Shown: one piece after another, positions 7,469-16,600 of the stretch
Layout: every line of letters starts with the position of its first letter
How positions within the stretch are numbered: position 1 is the first letter of the stretch
DNA from: a virus
DNA length: 64,000 nt
IMG/VR virus record: IMGVR_UViG_3300025930_000008
Coordinates: 1 to 64,000 of that record
Strand: one strand, 5' to 3'
The notes under the pieces: model-generated
Databases searched by the model: none
What the model was told of the DNA's origin: nothing
Seen by the model: only the letters and a program-made list of their open reading frames with translations
Translations under genes and position numbers: made by a program

Positions 7469-8304
7469 TATGAGATAGCCTCCGTAAGAGTCTCAGTAAT
7501 TTCATCAATCTTACCGGCGAAGTTCCTAAGATGCGCAATGGCATCCTTGCCCTCACCCCACTTGGCAATATGCGGGACGCTCATGCCAGAGGTGTCCAGA
7601 CCGATAGCCGCAGTCGTAAGGTAAGCCGCCGACTCCACGATAACCTCACGCTCAGCAGCAGAGTAATCGCCCAGGTCACTATCCATAGCCTGAGCCAGCG
7701 CGCGCACCAGTTCCCGCACGCGACCGTTAAGCTCAAGATCGTAGGAAATGTGGATGATCCCATTCTCGCGCGCAGTCTCATCCGTGGCATCGTAGATAAC
7801 CTCACAGCCAAAGGACTGAGCGTACTGCTCGCAACGCATAAGGTACTCGTCATGCGAGTGACCGGTGATGGCCTCCGACTCAGGCTCAGGGATAGGATCG
7901 CCATGAGTCTGACTCACGTCGAACACGGGGAGAGTCTTATACCACACGGCGATAACGATAGGCTTGCCCTTATCGTCCAGCACAGGCTGCCCGTCCTTAT
8001 CCTTCTTGTGGATGGGGATGGGCGGACCAAAAATCTTGATCGCGCGCTCACCCTCAGTGATAAGGCGGTTGAAATCCTTACGCCACTTGCCACCACCGGC
8101 CACCAGAGTAGCGTCGGGGCACTGTAGGGCAATCAGGATGGTGTTATTGAAGCTGTACTTGTGGAAGCGGTTACGCGCGTCAAGATAGCGCTTCCAGCCA
8201 GCCGATGAACACAGGTTCTCGACCGCCTGCGTGAGTAGCTGCTTCTGCTCATCACGCTTCTGCGCTGCGTACTGCTTCTTCTGCTCAGGGGTGTACTTAG
8301 CCAT
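7468..8304 (-). CDS. ArdC-like antirestriction protein, peptidase motif lost
   Basis: 278 residues. Residues 25-110 match the ArdC N-terminal ssDNA-binding domain, with the hallmark run FHKYSFNNTILIALQ and a downstream GGKWRKDF. The C-terminal half keeps the fold of the ArdC metallopeptidase (conserved E-ESAAYL and AIGLDTSG segments). Where relatives have HExxH, however, this protein has VRELVRALAQAM, so zinc binding should be lost. ArdC proteins protect incoming DNA from type I/II restriction. Here only the DNA-binding activity may remain. The start is leaderless. Confidence 0.75.
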   Translation of the reverse strand: MAKYTPEQKKQYAAQKRDEQKQLLTQAVENLCSSAGWKRYLDARNRFHKYSFNNTILIALQCPDATLVAGGGKWRKDFNRLITEGERAIKIFGPPIPIHKKDKDGQPVLDDKGKPIVIAVWYKTLPVFDVSQTHGDPIPEPESEAITGHSHDEYLMRCEQYAQSFGCEVIYDATDETARENGIIHISYDLELNGRVRELVRALAQAMDSDLGDYSAAEREVIVESAAYLTTAAIGLDTSGMSVPHIAKWGEGKDAIAHLRNFAGKIDEITETLTEAIS

Positions 8305-8310
8305 ACCGGT

Positions 8311-8339
8311 ACCTTAGGGCATCAGGTCAGTCCTGTCAA
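8311..8339 (-). promoter_or_regulatory. Promoter of the ArdC-like gene
   Basis: TTGACA (8334-8339), 17 bp, TAAGGT (8311-8316), six bases to ATG at 8304. The -10 contains the TAA stop of the upstream gene. Confidence 0.8.
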
Positions 8340-8559
8340 GCCATCGGCGTAAATGAATAACCTTCGGCTCAGCATGATACCCTCGGTAAGTCCAATGGTC
8401 TTTCACATTCAAAAATCCCTTGAGGGGATACGGATACTTCGCGGGTTTCCTACCAGTAGGTCCACCGATACGTAGATAAACTTGGTCCCCATCTATCCGC
8501 TCTACCCAAAAGGTTTCGCTGTCCTTAAACTGCCATAGTTCACCGTACTTTATCATCAC
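8314..8559 (-). CDS. Hypothetical SH3-like small protein, 81 aa
   Basis: Short alternating strands (WQFKDSETFWVERIDGDQVYL) suggest a small beta barrel. No family recognised. The ATG overlaps the preceding stop by four bases (ATGA). Confidence 0.6.
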   Translation of the reverse strand: MMIKYGELWQFKDSETFWVERIDGDQVYLRIGGPTGRKPAKYPYPLKGFLNVKDHWTYRGYHAEPKVIHLRRWLDRTDLMP

Positions 8560-8891
8560 AAACCATCTTCAAGATGCTCTCGGCACCAACCGCAGATATA
8601 ATCTCCCTCATAGAAGATCATTTCATCCTCGTCGCACTCCGGGCAGTACCCATAGATCACATTACTCTCACGGGGGATAATGCTCAGGTCGTGCCTGATG
8701 ATCTGACCACCGTGATAAAAGGGCATGAGGGTGGTCACACCCTTAGCCTCCATCACACCGCCATTGCCATTAGGAATGTCTCCAAGGTACTGAATAGTAT
8801 AGTACCATGAGTGGCAAATCTTAGTAGGCCCGCCAAGGATCACAACATCGACGGGACCCATCGACAGAATATCTCCGCGCTTATAGTCCAT
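8556..8891 (-). CDS. Zinc-ribbon protein, 111 aa
   Basis: A beta-rich N-terminal domain is followed by the recurring zinc ribbon at the C-terminus (CPECDEDEM, then GDYICGWCREH). The gene overlaps both neighbours. Function unknown. Confidence 0.65.
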   Translation of the reverse strand: MDYKRGDILSMGPVDVVILGGPTKICHSWYYTIQYLGDIPNGNGGVMEAKGVTTLMPFYHGGQIIRHDLSIIPRESNVIYGYCPECDEDEMIFYEGDYICGWCREHLEDGL

Positions 8892-9189
8892 GACCAGTCT
8901 CGCAATACGACCTGAGCATACGGTGGAACCGTGCGTCAGTAAGGCGCTGACCGTTCTTATGCTGTTGAGTATCCCAGCACTCAGCCGGGGTGCAGTCGCC
9001 AGCGTACAGCTTGGTACGCTGTAGCTTATGGTTGCAGCCCTTGTGGGCGCGTGAGAACCGTACGGCGTAGATGCGCCAGCCCAGCCCTCGGTCAGCCATC
9101 GACCACACGGTCAGACGGCCATCTTGAATACGCTGCACCATGCAGGTATCCTTAGTCCTACCCAGGAGCGTCCAAGTCTCGCTTGTCAT
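8881..9189 (-). CDS. Hypothetical basic protein, 102 aa
   Basis: Basic, with scattered Trp and two Cys (CNHK, CTPAECW). No family recognised. The ATG at 9189 is eight bases after a -10 box, so it may be leaderless. Confidence 0.6.
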   Translation of the reverse strand: MTSETWTLLGRTKDTCMVQRIQDGRLTVWSMADRGLGWRIYAVRFSRAHKGCNHKLQRTKLYAGDCTPAECWDTQQHKNGQRLTDARFHRMLRSYCETGHGL

Positions 9190-9340
9190 CCAAAGGAAAG
9201 ATAGGGCATTGACGGGCCTGTGTCAAGTGCTGAGTCCACAAGTCCCGAAACCATTTATTCTCCCGCTCCACGGCTTGACAGTTGCCGCCCTCTATGGTAC
9301 AAGTGCAGAAGGGCCTAGCGCAATAGGGCGAGCGGGCCAT
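9158..9340 (-). CDS. Small Cys-rich protein, 60 aa
   Basis: The N-terminal 22 residues carry five cysteines (YCARPFCTCTIEGGNC), suggesting a metal site. The rest is polar. The ATG at 9340 lies six bases after a perfect TATAAT. It overlaps the next gene by 32 bases. Confidence 0.55.
   Translation of the reverse strand: MARSPYCARPFCTCTIEGGNCQAVERENKWFRDLWTQHLTQARQCPIFPLDDKRDLDAPG
9198..9226 (-). promoter_or_regulatory. Promoter for the gene at 8881-9189
   Basis: TTGACA (9221-9226), 17 bp, TATCTT (9198-9203), eight bases to the ATG. Confidence 0.65.
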
Positions 9341-9346
9341 TCCCGC

Positions 9347-9355
9347 ATTATAGCA
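9347..9355 (-). promoter_or_regulatory. Extended -10 promoter for the gene at 9158-9340
   Basis: TGC directly before TATAAT (9347-9352), with no good -35 box. Six bases separate it from the ATG. Confidence 0.55.
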
Positions 9356-9358
9356 CGG

Positions 9359-11695
9359 CTAGGTGAAGCGGCCCTTTGGATTTTCAAACGGCGTGCGGCT
9401 GCCGGGGAGCGGAGTCAGCTTCTCAGGCTCTATGAAACATCGTACGTGATAACTTGACATAGGACCGCCCTTGAGAGGATACATAACCTCCACCCAACCC
9501 GTTGTCTGATCCTGAGATACTACCTCAACCATAGCATTCTTTGGTATTTCCATCCACTGACCTGCGTCATATGCGCCTTCACGGCCCTCTGACTGTCCTA
9601 GCGTAGCTTCCTCCATACGTGCGGCTGAGCCAGGAGGGAATTCATCACCGGCTTTAGCTACATGGTAGGATAAAGTTTCCCTAGAAGGATCAGTGCCCCA
9701 CATACCTTTGGTTGTCTCGTCAATATGATATCCGTTGGCATTTGCGAATTGCTCTAGGTATGGTTGGTATTTAGGATGCAGAGGGCTATTAGCATGGCCT
9801 AGGGTTTCTAAAAGCTGTCCCGATTCTGGCTTAAGATAAAAGGCGGACAGAGGAAATCCATTATGATTTCTCAACGACAAGAGTTGCATAGGCTCGCCAT
9901 TATGGGACGGGCTAATAGGCTCCTGGCTGTACTGATGAAATTGATTCTTATCCGTTTTCCAGAGTTGATTCAGCCGTGGTCCATCCTTTTGTAGACAATT
10001 ACGCATCATCATTCCCTCTCGGAAGGTATCTCCCCGGGTGGGAACGGTCTTGATATGAAATCCATCATCCCATTGATGTAGAATTTCACCGCGATCTGGA
10101 AAGGGCTTAGCATACTGCTCTACCATCGCCCGCTGTTGGGTTTGACTCAACCCTGCAACATATACTCTAGAGAATGTTCCAGGCTGCTGTAGTGGGTTAG
10201 CAGGGTATGGCCCAGGACGAGCGCCAGGGACAGACACAGGCTGCGGCGGTGGTAAAGTTTGTTCCTGTAGAGGATATGGCGGAATGATATTGCTGTCTGC
10301 CGGTGGAGCAAATTGATTCATAGGAATCAGGCCCATCGACGGGTTAGGCCCGTGGATAGCAGGGGGCGTCATATTCAACGGGATCCGGAAGTTAGGAATA
10401 TGTGGAGCGCCTGTAGGTATAGGGTACCCCGGAATCTCTGGCGCGCCCGTAGGTGGTGCATCGAACCCAGGGATAGGATTCAACGCAGGAGTAAGCTGTG
10501 GTCCATAAGGGGATGGAGCCATAGGCATACCTCCGGGTCCACCAGGGCCAGTGTATACCATACCCTCTGAGCCAGGAGCCTGTTCCCAATTCTGGGATGG
10601 CATATTAACAGGACCCTGTTGACCGAATGGTAGCGCAGGCTGTTGCCAACCCTGAGGTGTAGCTATACCCCCGCCCGGAGGCATACCCGCAGGCGGTGAC
10701 CCAGGTGGTAGGCCGGTAGGCTGATCGTCAACCGGGGTTGCTAATGACTTCCAATAAGCTGCGAGTACGTGCGCACATGGCCGTCCCTCATACTTTTTCC
10801 ACTGTCGTGTACGCTGAAATGCATACTGATCCCAGGGGCATTCACACGTCCATTGTGTGATTGCGCGGGAATTTGGATCGTCACGGGAAATCTCACATTG
10901 ATACTCTCCGTGATCGCCGATAACGTGAGCAACGACGTTGTTGTAACCATTTCTTAGTAGGGTAACATTCCCTGATTGAATGAGGCGCTTGGCCTTCGCC
11001 ATAATGTCAGGCCATGCGGCAGTCTTACGAACCTTAGAAGTCCAGTCCGTTTCATCGTCGCCAAAATCATGAGCCTTGGCAAAATACTCTTCCTGATTTT
11101 CTATGTACTGAGGCGTGACCCCTAGATGGTCGCCAAGAGAATCCTCTACCTCTCTCATATTGGGAGGATAAGCGTGACCTACAAGACGTGGATAATACCA
11201 GTGCAGAGTACCATCCTCCATAATACGTCCGGGGTGATGCGGCTCCGCATATGGAGAGCCATAGGCTATACCCTCAAACCCCGTTGTGGTACGCATCGCA
11301 TCAGTATGGAACTGCCCATGATGCCCCAGAAGAATTTGATTCCTCTGCGGAAAGTAGAGAAATGGATAATCATTGGAGTGTTTCTCGTCACCCCAATATT
11401 CGGTATCGAAATCAGGACGAATGATCGGGATACGAGTCTTATACTCGTCTGGATCAAATAGCTGCTGTTGGTCAAAGGAAAACTGTGCGTGTTTTATTCC
11501 ACACGCAGCCAATTCCTCACGACGGATCGTGTAGGCGAGCCAGCGGTCGTCAACAGTGCCACCAGTAGATAAGATGACCGCAGTTCCGGGTTCTGATTCC
11601 CACCAAGTAACACGCGATGGACCAATCTTGGCCTCGCGCTTAGGTAAACTTACTGGCGGGCCTGAGCCTACGCCGTCTTTTATGTCCCACGCCAT
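9359..11695 (-). CDS. Large protein with SWIM zinc finger and PcfJ-like region, 778 aa
   Basis: Near residue 280 a SWIM-type finger is visible (CECPWDQYAF, then a later CAH). Residues 310-500 are Pro/Gly/Met-rich low complexity. The C-terminal third has a PcfJ-like stretch (MMMRNCLQ, then LSLRNHNGFPLSAFY). SWIM fingers bind nucleic acid or protein; PcfJ-like domains are common in phages and plasmids without a proven role. The N-terminus (IKDGVGSGPP and His/Trp-rich runs) resembles the neighbouring giant protein. It could be a virion or ejected protein; that is inference. Confidence 0.65.
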   Translation of the reverse strand: MAWDIKDGVGSGPPVSLPKREAKIGPSRVTWWESEPGTAVILSTGGTVDDRWLAYTIRREELAACGIKHAQFSFDQQQLFDPDEYKTRIPIIRPDFDTEYWGDEKHSNDYPFLYFPQRNQILLGHHGQFHTDAMRTTTGFEGIAYGSPYAEPHHPGRIMEDGTLHWYYPRLVGHAYPPNMREVEDSLGDHLGVTPQYIENQEEYFAKAHDFGDDETDWTSKVRKTAAWPDIMAKAKRLIQSGNVTLLRNGYNNVVAHVIGDHGEYQCEISRDDPNSRAITQWTCECPWDQYAFQRTRQWKKYEGRPCAHVLAAYWKSLATPVDDQPTGLPPGSPPAGMPPGGGIATPQGWQQPALPFGQQGPVNMPSQNWEQAPGSEGMVYTGPGGPGGMPMAPSPYGPQLTPALNPIPGFDAPPTGAPEIPGYPIPTGAPHIPNFRIPLNMTPPAIHGPNPSMGLIPMNQFAPPADSNIIPPYPLQEQTLPPPQPVSVPGARPGPYPANPLQQPGTFSRVYVAGLSQTQQRAMVEQYAKPFPDRGEILHQWDDGFHIKTVPTRGDTFREGMMMRNCLQKDGPRLNQLWKTDKNQFHQYSQEPISPSHNGEPMQLLSLRNHNGFPLSAFYLKPESGQLLETLGHANSPLHPKYQPYLEQFANANGYHIDETTKGMWGTDPSRETLSYHVAKAGDEFPPGSAARMEEATLGQSEGREGAYDAGQWMEIPKNAMVEVVSQDQTTGWVEVMYPLKGGPMSSYHVRCFIEPEKLTPLPGSRTPFENPKGRFT

Positions 11696-11984
11696 TGCGA
11701 TACTTTGGTTTCCCTGCTTTGATCCTACGTATTATAGGCGCGACTACGGCCATTTGATGAGGCAGTAGATCACCCTTGACTCTGTTGCATAATGGGTGAG
11801 CAGGCTGGCAATTCCAATAAGCGTGAGCGCCACCCTTAGATGTGGGTACGATGTGATCGACTGTCCATGACTTTTGATTAACCGGCTCTCCACAAATACC
11901 ACATCGTCCCGCGTATCGTCTTAGCAATTCGTCGCGCCGTACATGCTCAACGAACTTGCCTCGAACCTTCGCCTTTCGGGACAA
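11640..11984 (-). CDS. HNH endonuclease
   Basis: 114 residues. The zinc knuckle CGICGEP and later HPLCNRVKG flank the motif WTVDHIVPTSKGG and YWNCQP, a classic HNH nuclease. The start is a TTG at 11984 with GAAGGA upstream. Phage HNH proteins of this size are either free-standing homing nucleases or packaging helpers. It is not next to the terminase, so I favour a homing type. Confidence 0.8.
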   Translation of the reverse strand: MSRKAKVRGKFVEHVRRDELLRRYAGRCGICGEPVNQKSWTVDHIVPTSKGGAHAYWNCQPAHPLCNRVKGDLLPHQMAVVAPIIRRIKAGKPKYRNGVGHKRRRRLRPASKFT

Positions 11985-12122
11985 TTAATTCCTTCGTGTT
12001 TCTCTAGTAGGGTACAGTTGGAGTATAATCTCCAACATCTGTCTCCTAACAGTCGCGTTAGGAGTGGTACGGATATCCTCTATGACTCGCTTGACGAGTT
12101 GACGCTGTAGAGGGTTTTCCAT
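11985..12122 (-). CDS. Small helical protein, 45 aa
   Basis: ATG at 12122, TAA at 11985, immediately followed by the TTG of the HNH gene. The sequence (MENPLQRQLVKRVIEDIR) is amphipathic and basic. Two inverted repeats lie inside the coding sequence (TCCTAAC/GTTAGGA and TTGGAG/CTCCAA); they may be regulatory or chance. The frame is just downstream of the ncRNA terminator. Confidence 0.55.
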   Translation of the reverse strand: MENPLQRQLVKRVIEDIRTTPNATVRRQMLEIILQLYPTRETRRN

Positions 12123-12147
12123 TCACCCATTACCACACGGAGGCAAT

Positions 12148-12180
12148 AAAAAAGGCGGGTAGCTAGCCGCTATCCCGCCT
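12148..12180 (-). terminator. Rho-independent terminator of the ncRNA
   Basis: GGCGGGATAGC, loop GGCTA, GCTACCCGCC, then TTTTTT on the minus strand. Confidence 0.9.
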
Positions 12181-12410
12181 CACAACGCTTGGCATCATCG
12201 TATAAAAATGATAACCCATCGGTTGAGGGTTCCCGCCCTCAAGCTAGACCGAGTGGTACCTAGTATTCCCAAACAATATGGCCCGTGCCTCACTAGGAAA
12301 GACGCGGTTGTATCTGAGATAGGGCAGTCAGATACATGCAAGCCTACTTGACCTGAGGCATACCGCACTCTGGCGGACGTAACCCCAGGGAGTCTCCCTA
12401 TCGCTTTAGT
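12148..12410 (-). ncRNA. Unassigned structured ncRNA, about 263 nt, own promoter and terminator
   Basis: A good promoter (12417-12445) and a strong terminator (12148-12180) bracket about 263 bases with no credible reading frame. The RNA has clear pairing. An 8-bp hairpin, GTATCTGA/TCAGATAC, has a loop CCCTATC that complements an upstream GATAGGG, suggesting a pseudoknot. CCTAGT/ACTAGG closes another domain. Near the 3' end there is a CGGGAA-loop hairpin (stem TTGAGGG/CCCTCAA) like those in the tRNA array. I cannot match it to 6S, SRP or any family I know. See findings. Confidence 0.7.
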
Positions 12411-12416
12411 CCAAAC

Positions 12417-12445
12417 AGCTTAGCCGATCCTACGACGGCTGTCAA
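12417..12445 (-). promoter_or_regulatory. Promoter of the 12.1-12.4 kb ncRNA
   Basis: TTGACA (12440-12445), 17 bp, TAAGCT (12417-12422), with a start expected near 12410. The sequence from the -10 onward (GGCTAAGCTGTT) is nearly identical to the tRNA promoter at 45996-46024 (GGCTAAACTGTT). Confidence 0.8.
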
Positions 12446-12448
12446 GGC

Positions 12449-13612
12449 TCAGTCGTCCTCATCCCACAAGTCTGCCCATTCGGAATCGGGCATTGCGGTC
12501 ATAGGATCGAAGGGATTATACTTGCCGCCATGGATCGGTGTCAAGCCCTGCGACTGTAGAAATTCATGGTACTGTGACGGGTCCTTGACCTTCCAGTTCT
12601 CAATTACGCTGGCTCGACCATCGGGTGCGATGTAAATATTCGCCACAGAGTTATTATTTACATGCCTTAGCTCAGGACCATTCAGACCAATATGATGCGG
12701 CCAACCATGCTCGTCCGTCTGCCAGTGGTGTAAGGCAAAGTCTGACGGCACTGATCCCTCAGGCGTAGTAGGCTGACCATTAGGCTTCATGTAAATAATG
12801 CCCTTACCAAACTTCCCTGGCCTCCAAGGATTTTGATACACTTCCGGCTCAGGACTAAATATGTTTCTATCGTGAGGATCCATGCCAGCCCTGCGAGCAA
12901 TATATTCGCCAGATACCTCAGCGATACGAGGGAATAACTCACGGTTAGCCAGGAACTTATAGACGATGTTGGCCTGGGAGAAATCTCCCTTACCCGCCTT
13001 CTGGTCCCTCATCCTACGCTGATGAATCTGATGCCAGAACTTAACGGCCTTATCCGGCTCGTAGCGTAATAGCCTCTCCATCTTATCGGCTGACTCTAGG
13101 GCATACACATAATCTGTATTATATTCACGCTCTACGTCATGGACACGGCTCTTGTCCGGTGGCTGAATCCAATTCTGTTGGATAATATCATAGCCTGAGC
13201 GCAAGCCAGGTTGATATAGGTCAGCCATTCCAATGTTCTTTGCTACAACGAAACCCTGCATCTGGTAGGGTGTACCCGGCAGAGTAGTACCATCTACATG
13301 CTCAATCATCAGAGCGATCAACCTAGCCCTATCCCACTCCGGTAGGAAATGCGGGTCCACGAATAGAGACACATCACAGTCTGACGCTGCGCTGTACTGA
13401 TACGTCGTGAGCGAACCGGTGAGGACTAGCTGTAACCATTGCTCAGGGTGAGGATGGAAGGTCTTGGCATGGCGATGGATTTCAGAGATTATCCAACGTC
13501 GATGTACTGGCTTGAGGGTAGGGGTAGGAGAGCCAGGATCATCCCACACATCAGGCGGTAGAGTATCGTGGATCGGGTCAAGAATATTTGACTTACGACC
13601 AGTCATCCTCAT
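12449..13612 (-). CDS. Nucleotidyltransferase-like protein, 387 aa
   Basis: Near residues 65-90 the sequence LTGSLTTYQYSAASDCDVSL matches the polymerase-beta-type nucleotidyltransferase core (GS motif, then D-x-D). A helical region follows (residues 150-230). The C-terminal 120 residues (HHWQTDEHGWPHHIGLNG) look like a separate beta domain. The substrate is unknown: such proteins can modify RNA, drugs or proteins. It overlaps the giant CCA-module gene upstream by 20 bases, and both are nucleotidyltransferases, which suggests a shared RNA-related task. Confidence 0.65.
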   Translation of the reverse strand: MRMTGRKSNILDPIHDTLPPDVWDDPGSPTPTLKPVHRRWIISEIHRHAKTFHPHPEQWLQLVLTGSLTTYQYSAASDCDVSLFVDPHFLPEWDRARLIALMIEHVDGTTLPGTPYQMQGFVVAKNIGMADLYQPGLRSGYDIIQQNWIQPPDKSRVHDVEREYNTDYVYALESADKMERLLRYEPDKAVKFWHQIHQRRMRDQKAGKGDFSQANIVYKFLANRELFPRIAEVSGEYIARRAGMDPHDRNIFSPEPEVYQNPWRPGKFGKGIIYMKPNGQPTTPEGSVPSDFALHHWQTDEHGWPHHIGLNGPELRHVNNNSVANIYIAPDGRASVIENWKVKDPSQYHEFLQSQGLTPIHGGKYNPFDPMTAMPDSEWADLWDEDD

Positions 13613-16600
13613 CTTCCTCTATAGGCTCATGCTCAGCATTGGGATCACCGTGAATGTTTGGGTCAAGCGCATGTAACCCATCAACGTTAGGGAAGGGTAT
13701 AGAACGACGGTCATAAGTGCCATACAGACCTGCATAGCCATCCGGATGAATATGGAATCGACGGTCATACGCGCTATCCCAATCATCCTGAATGCCCATA
13801 TTTTTCTCATAAGAATCATGGATAGGTTCGCCATCCTGATAATTGTCATAAAGATTCCATGTATGGTAATTACCATTCTGATCCATCGTACCTTTGCCCC
13901 AAGTACCAGGCTTCCAATTCAGGCGATGGCCCGGAGCATGAGTCACAGGAAAATCGCTGCTAGGCTGCGACTGCGACCAATTAGTATACGATGATAAATC
14001 CTCGGGGAAGTCTCTGAAATATGCTTCAACTTCCTCTGACGGCCATTGCTGAATCTCTTGCCACTCGTCTGAACGGCCAGCCGTCCTAGCTCGGATCAAC
14101 CCAAGCAATGCTTCTTTAGTGTTCAACTGCGGATTGTCCAATACCTGCTCATGTAGGAATTGGAGCGTCTTACCAATCTCAGGCCCCTGGGGAATACCCG
14201 CAGCCAATAGGTCACTACCATTCACCGCTAGCTGTGAAAGCGCCGTAGGGACGTTTCCTGCCCGCACAGAGTTGATTAGCGTGCGATGCTGGTCCACCGA
14301 AAGCGATGGATCAGTCGGATACTCAGACTTTCCGTCTTGGTCAGCCTGTCGCAAAATAAGCAGCCTATCCGCTAGGTCCCCCGTCTTATTTAGGAACCGG
14401 CGAGCGCCCTTTTCAGTATTGAAACCGGGGAACATATGGTGCATGATGAGGGCTGAGATAGGACTGATACGAGCATTAGGGTACCTTAGCTCCCCTAGCC
14501 TCGCTGCCGCCATATCCGCACCGATTGTTTCGTGAGTGCCACCGATACCGGGTGCCTTTTGGTAGAAGTGTCCCGAAACATTATTGCTGCCGCAATTCTC
14601 ACATACCTCAGCTTCACCGGGATGGGCGTGGTAGCAGTCCCTACACTCTGACCACCGGCTCGCAGGTTTTCCGATATCGTGCAGGAGTGCCGCCAACTTG
14701 AGGTCGGGGTCGTGTGGTGCGAGTTTTTGGGCATGTTCTAATACACTCAGTAGGTGCTGATCGAGTAGCTGCTCATGATGAGGATTCTTCTGGTCATAGT
14801 CTCGCGTTGCCTCTACCTCAGGGAAGATATATTTCATGAGGCCAGTATCCATCGCTAGCCTCATTGCGCGAGCCGTATCTACATCTTTGTGATTCCCGTC
14901 ATCCTCGTAGCCAAACATCTTATCTAGCTCTGTGCGAATACGGTCATTCGGTAGATTTTGCAGAGCGTGAGCATTATCCATCATCTGATCCTCTGTTTCA
15001 GAATTCGGGATCAAGCCATGCTTGGCTACAGCGGTAAGGGCACGCATAGTCCGTAGAGGGTCATCAGAAAGAGACTTGGTATGAAGGCTTCGTAGAGTTC
15101 TTCTTTTAATATCTGACAAACCCCCAAAGGGATCAAGAAGCTGACCTGTAGACAGGTCAACAGCCATAGCATTAGCGGTAAAGTCACGACGGTATAAATC
15201 TTCCTCGGGCGTCATTGTGTGGTCAGCGTCAATAGCAAAGTCCTTATGCCCACCGCCACCGGTAGCCCGCTCTCTACGCGGGATAGCAATTTCTACTTCC
15301 TTACCCTTGCCACGACCACCTTCGTGATAGCGGAACACACCGAAATCCTTACCGGTGAGGTCTACGCCACCCTTATTCTGCTTGCCCAATGCGGCTAGGA
15401 TACGATTTACTTCATCGGGATGAATACCCGTCACCATCAGGTCTAAATCGTTAGGCTCTTTGCCTAGTAGGGCATCACGCACAGCGCCACCCACGACATA
15501 CACATCGCCACCGGCAGCCTCTAAAGCCTTCCATGCGCGGAAAACGATAGGGTCAGCCGCAGCTAACGCCTGCACGTAGCCACCAATATCCTGACCGGCT
15601 AGCTTAGTCTGCTTGCCAGAATCGTCGGTTAGGTCTACTGACTTAATCTCCATGTGCGGATGATTGTAATACCACAACTCAAGCATGTGACGCACGGTAT
15701 AGGGCATATTGGTCATTGACCGGATATGCACCTTGCCACCAGGCTCATAAGTACCTTCTACTATGCCACCAGGGGTGAATTGGCCGGGGATATCAGACTG
15801 CTTCGTTCCCGGCTTCCCAATAGTTATTTCATCCTCTTGAATGTCATAAATGAACGGAATAGGAGCCGCGATCTGATCCTTACCTTCATCTGCCTTACCG
15901 GTAATAAACTCCCAGCCAGACATGCCACGACCCTCAGAATCCTCGGTTGCGTCATCCTCAGCATAAGGCTCATGCGGGATCAGTACCTTACGGATATTCT
16001 CCAAATGCTGTGGGCCGGTGCGCATACGTAGGCCACGCACACCTGGGTCCTCAACATACTCATCCTCTGGCGGGTCTACCCCTACCCATCCCTCATGGCT
16101 GTCCCTAAATGGAGGCCACCCCATATCCTCATAAAGATCATGGTGATAGTCACCCGGAGGGCCTAAAACAACGTGATTGAGCTTATAGTTGTAGACTACT
16201 GGCCTACGCCAACCAAACTCGCTCATATCAGCTTGGCCCGGGGCGTGCTTTACTGTGATCTGAGGTAATTCAGCAGATTCGTGGAACGATGGCATTTCAT
16301 GGAAATGAGGCGGGAAAGTCGCATCCATATCCAACCAGGCTGTATCCTTAGTGGGGTCATCATGGTTATCCCCCATAGGTTCCTCATTGGTCCTATGACG
16401 CAGGTATAGATTCCACGTAGGGAATAGGCGCTCACAGTCTGGACACTTGAACACGCCTCCGGGCTGACGCTCGTCCTTAGGCTCTTCAAACATATTATGC
16501 TCATCGGGGTTATTGAAAGTGCCAGCGCCAATGCTGTCAATCTCCATATCCTCGATAGTTTTCAGACCTGAGTCATTTCCTGCAATTATGGTCAATCCGT

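Noticed and set aside
7531-8127. Plus-strand frame opposite the ArdC-like gene
   Set aside because: Antisense shadow of a well-supported gene.
9273-9301. Plus-strand TTGACA-17-TACAAG pair
   Set aside because: It points into the antisense of minus-strand genes with nothing downstream to express.
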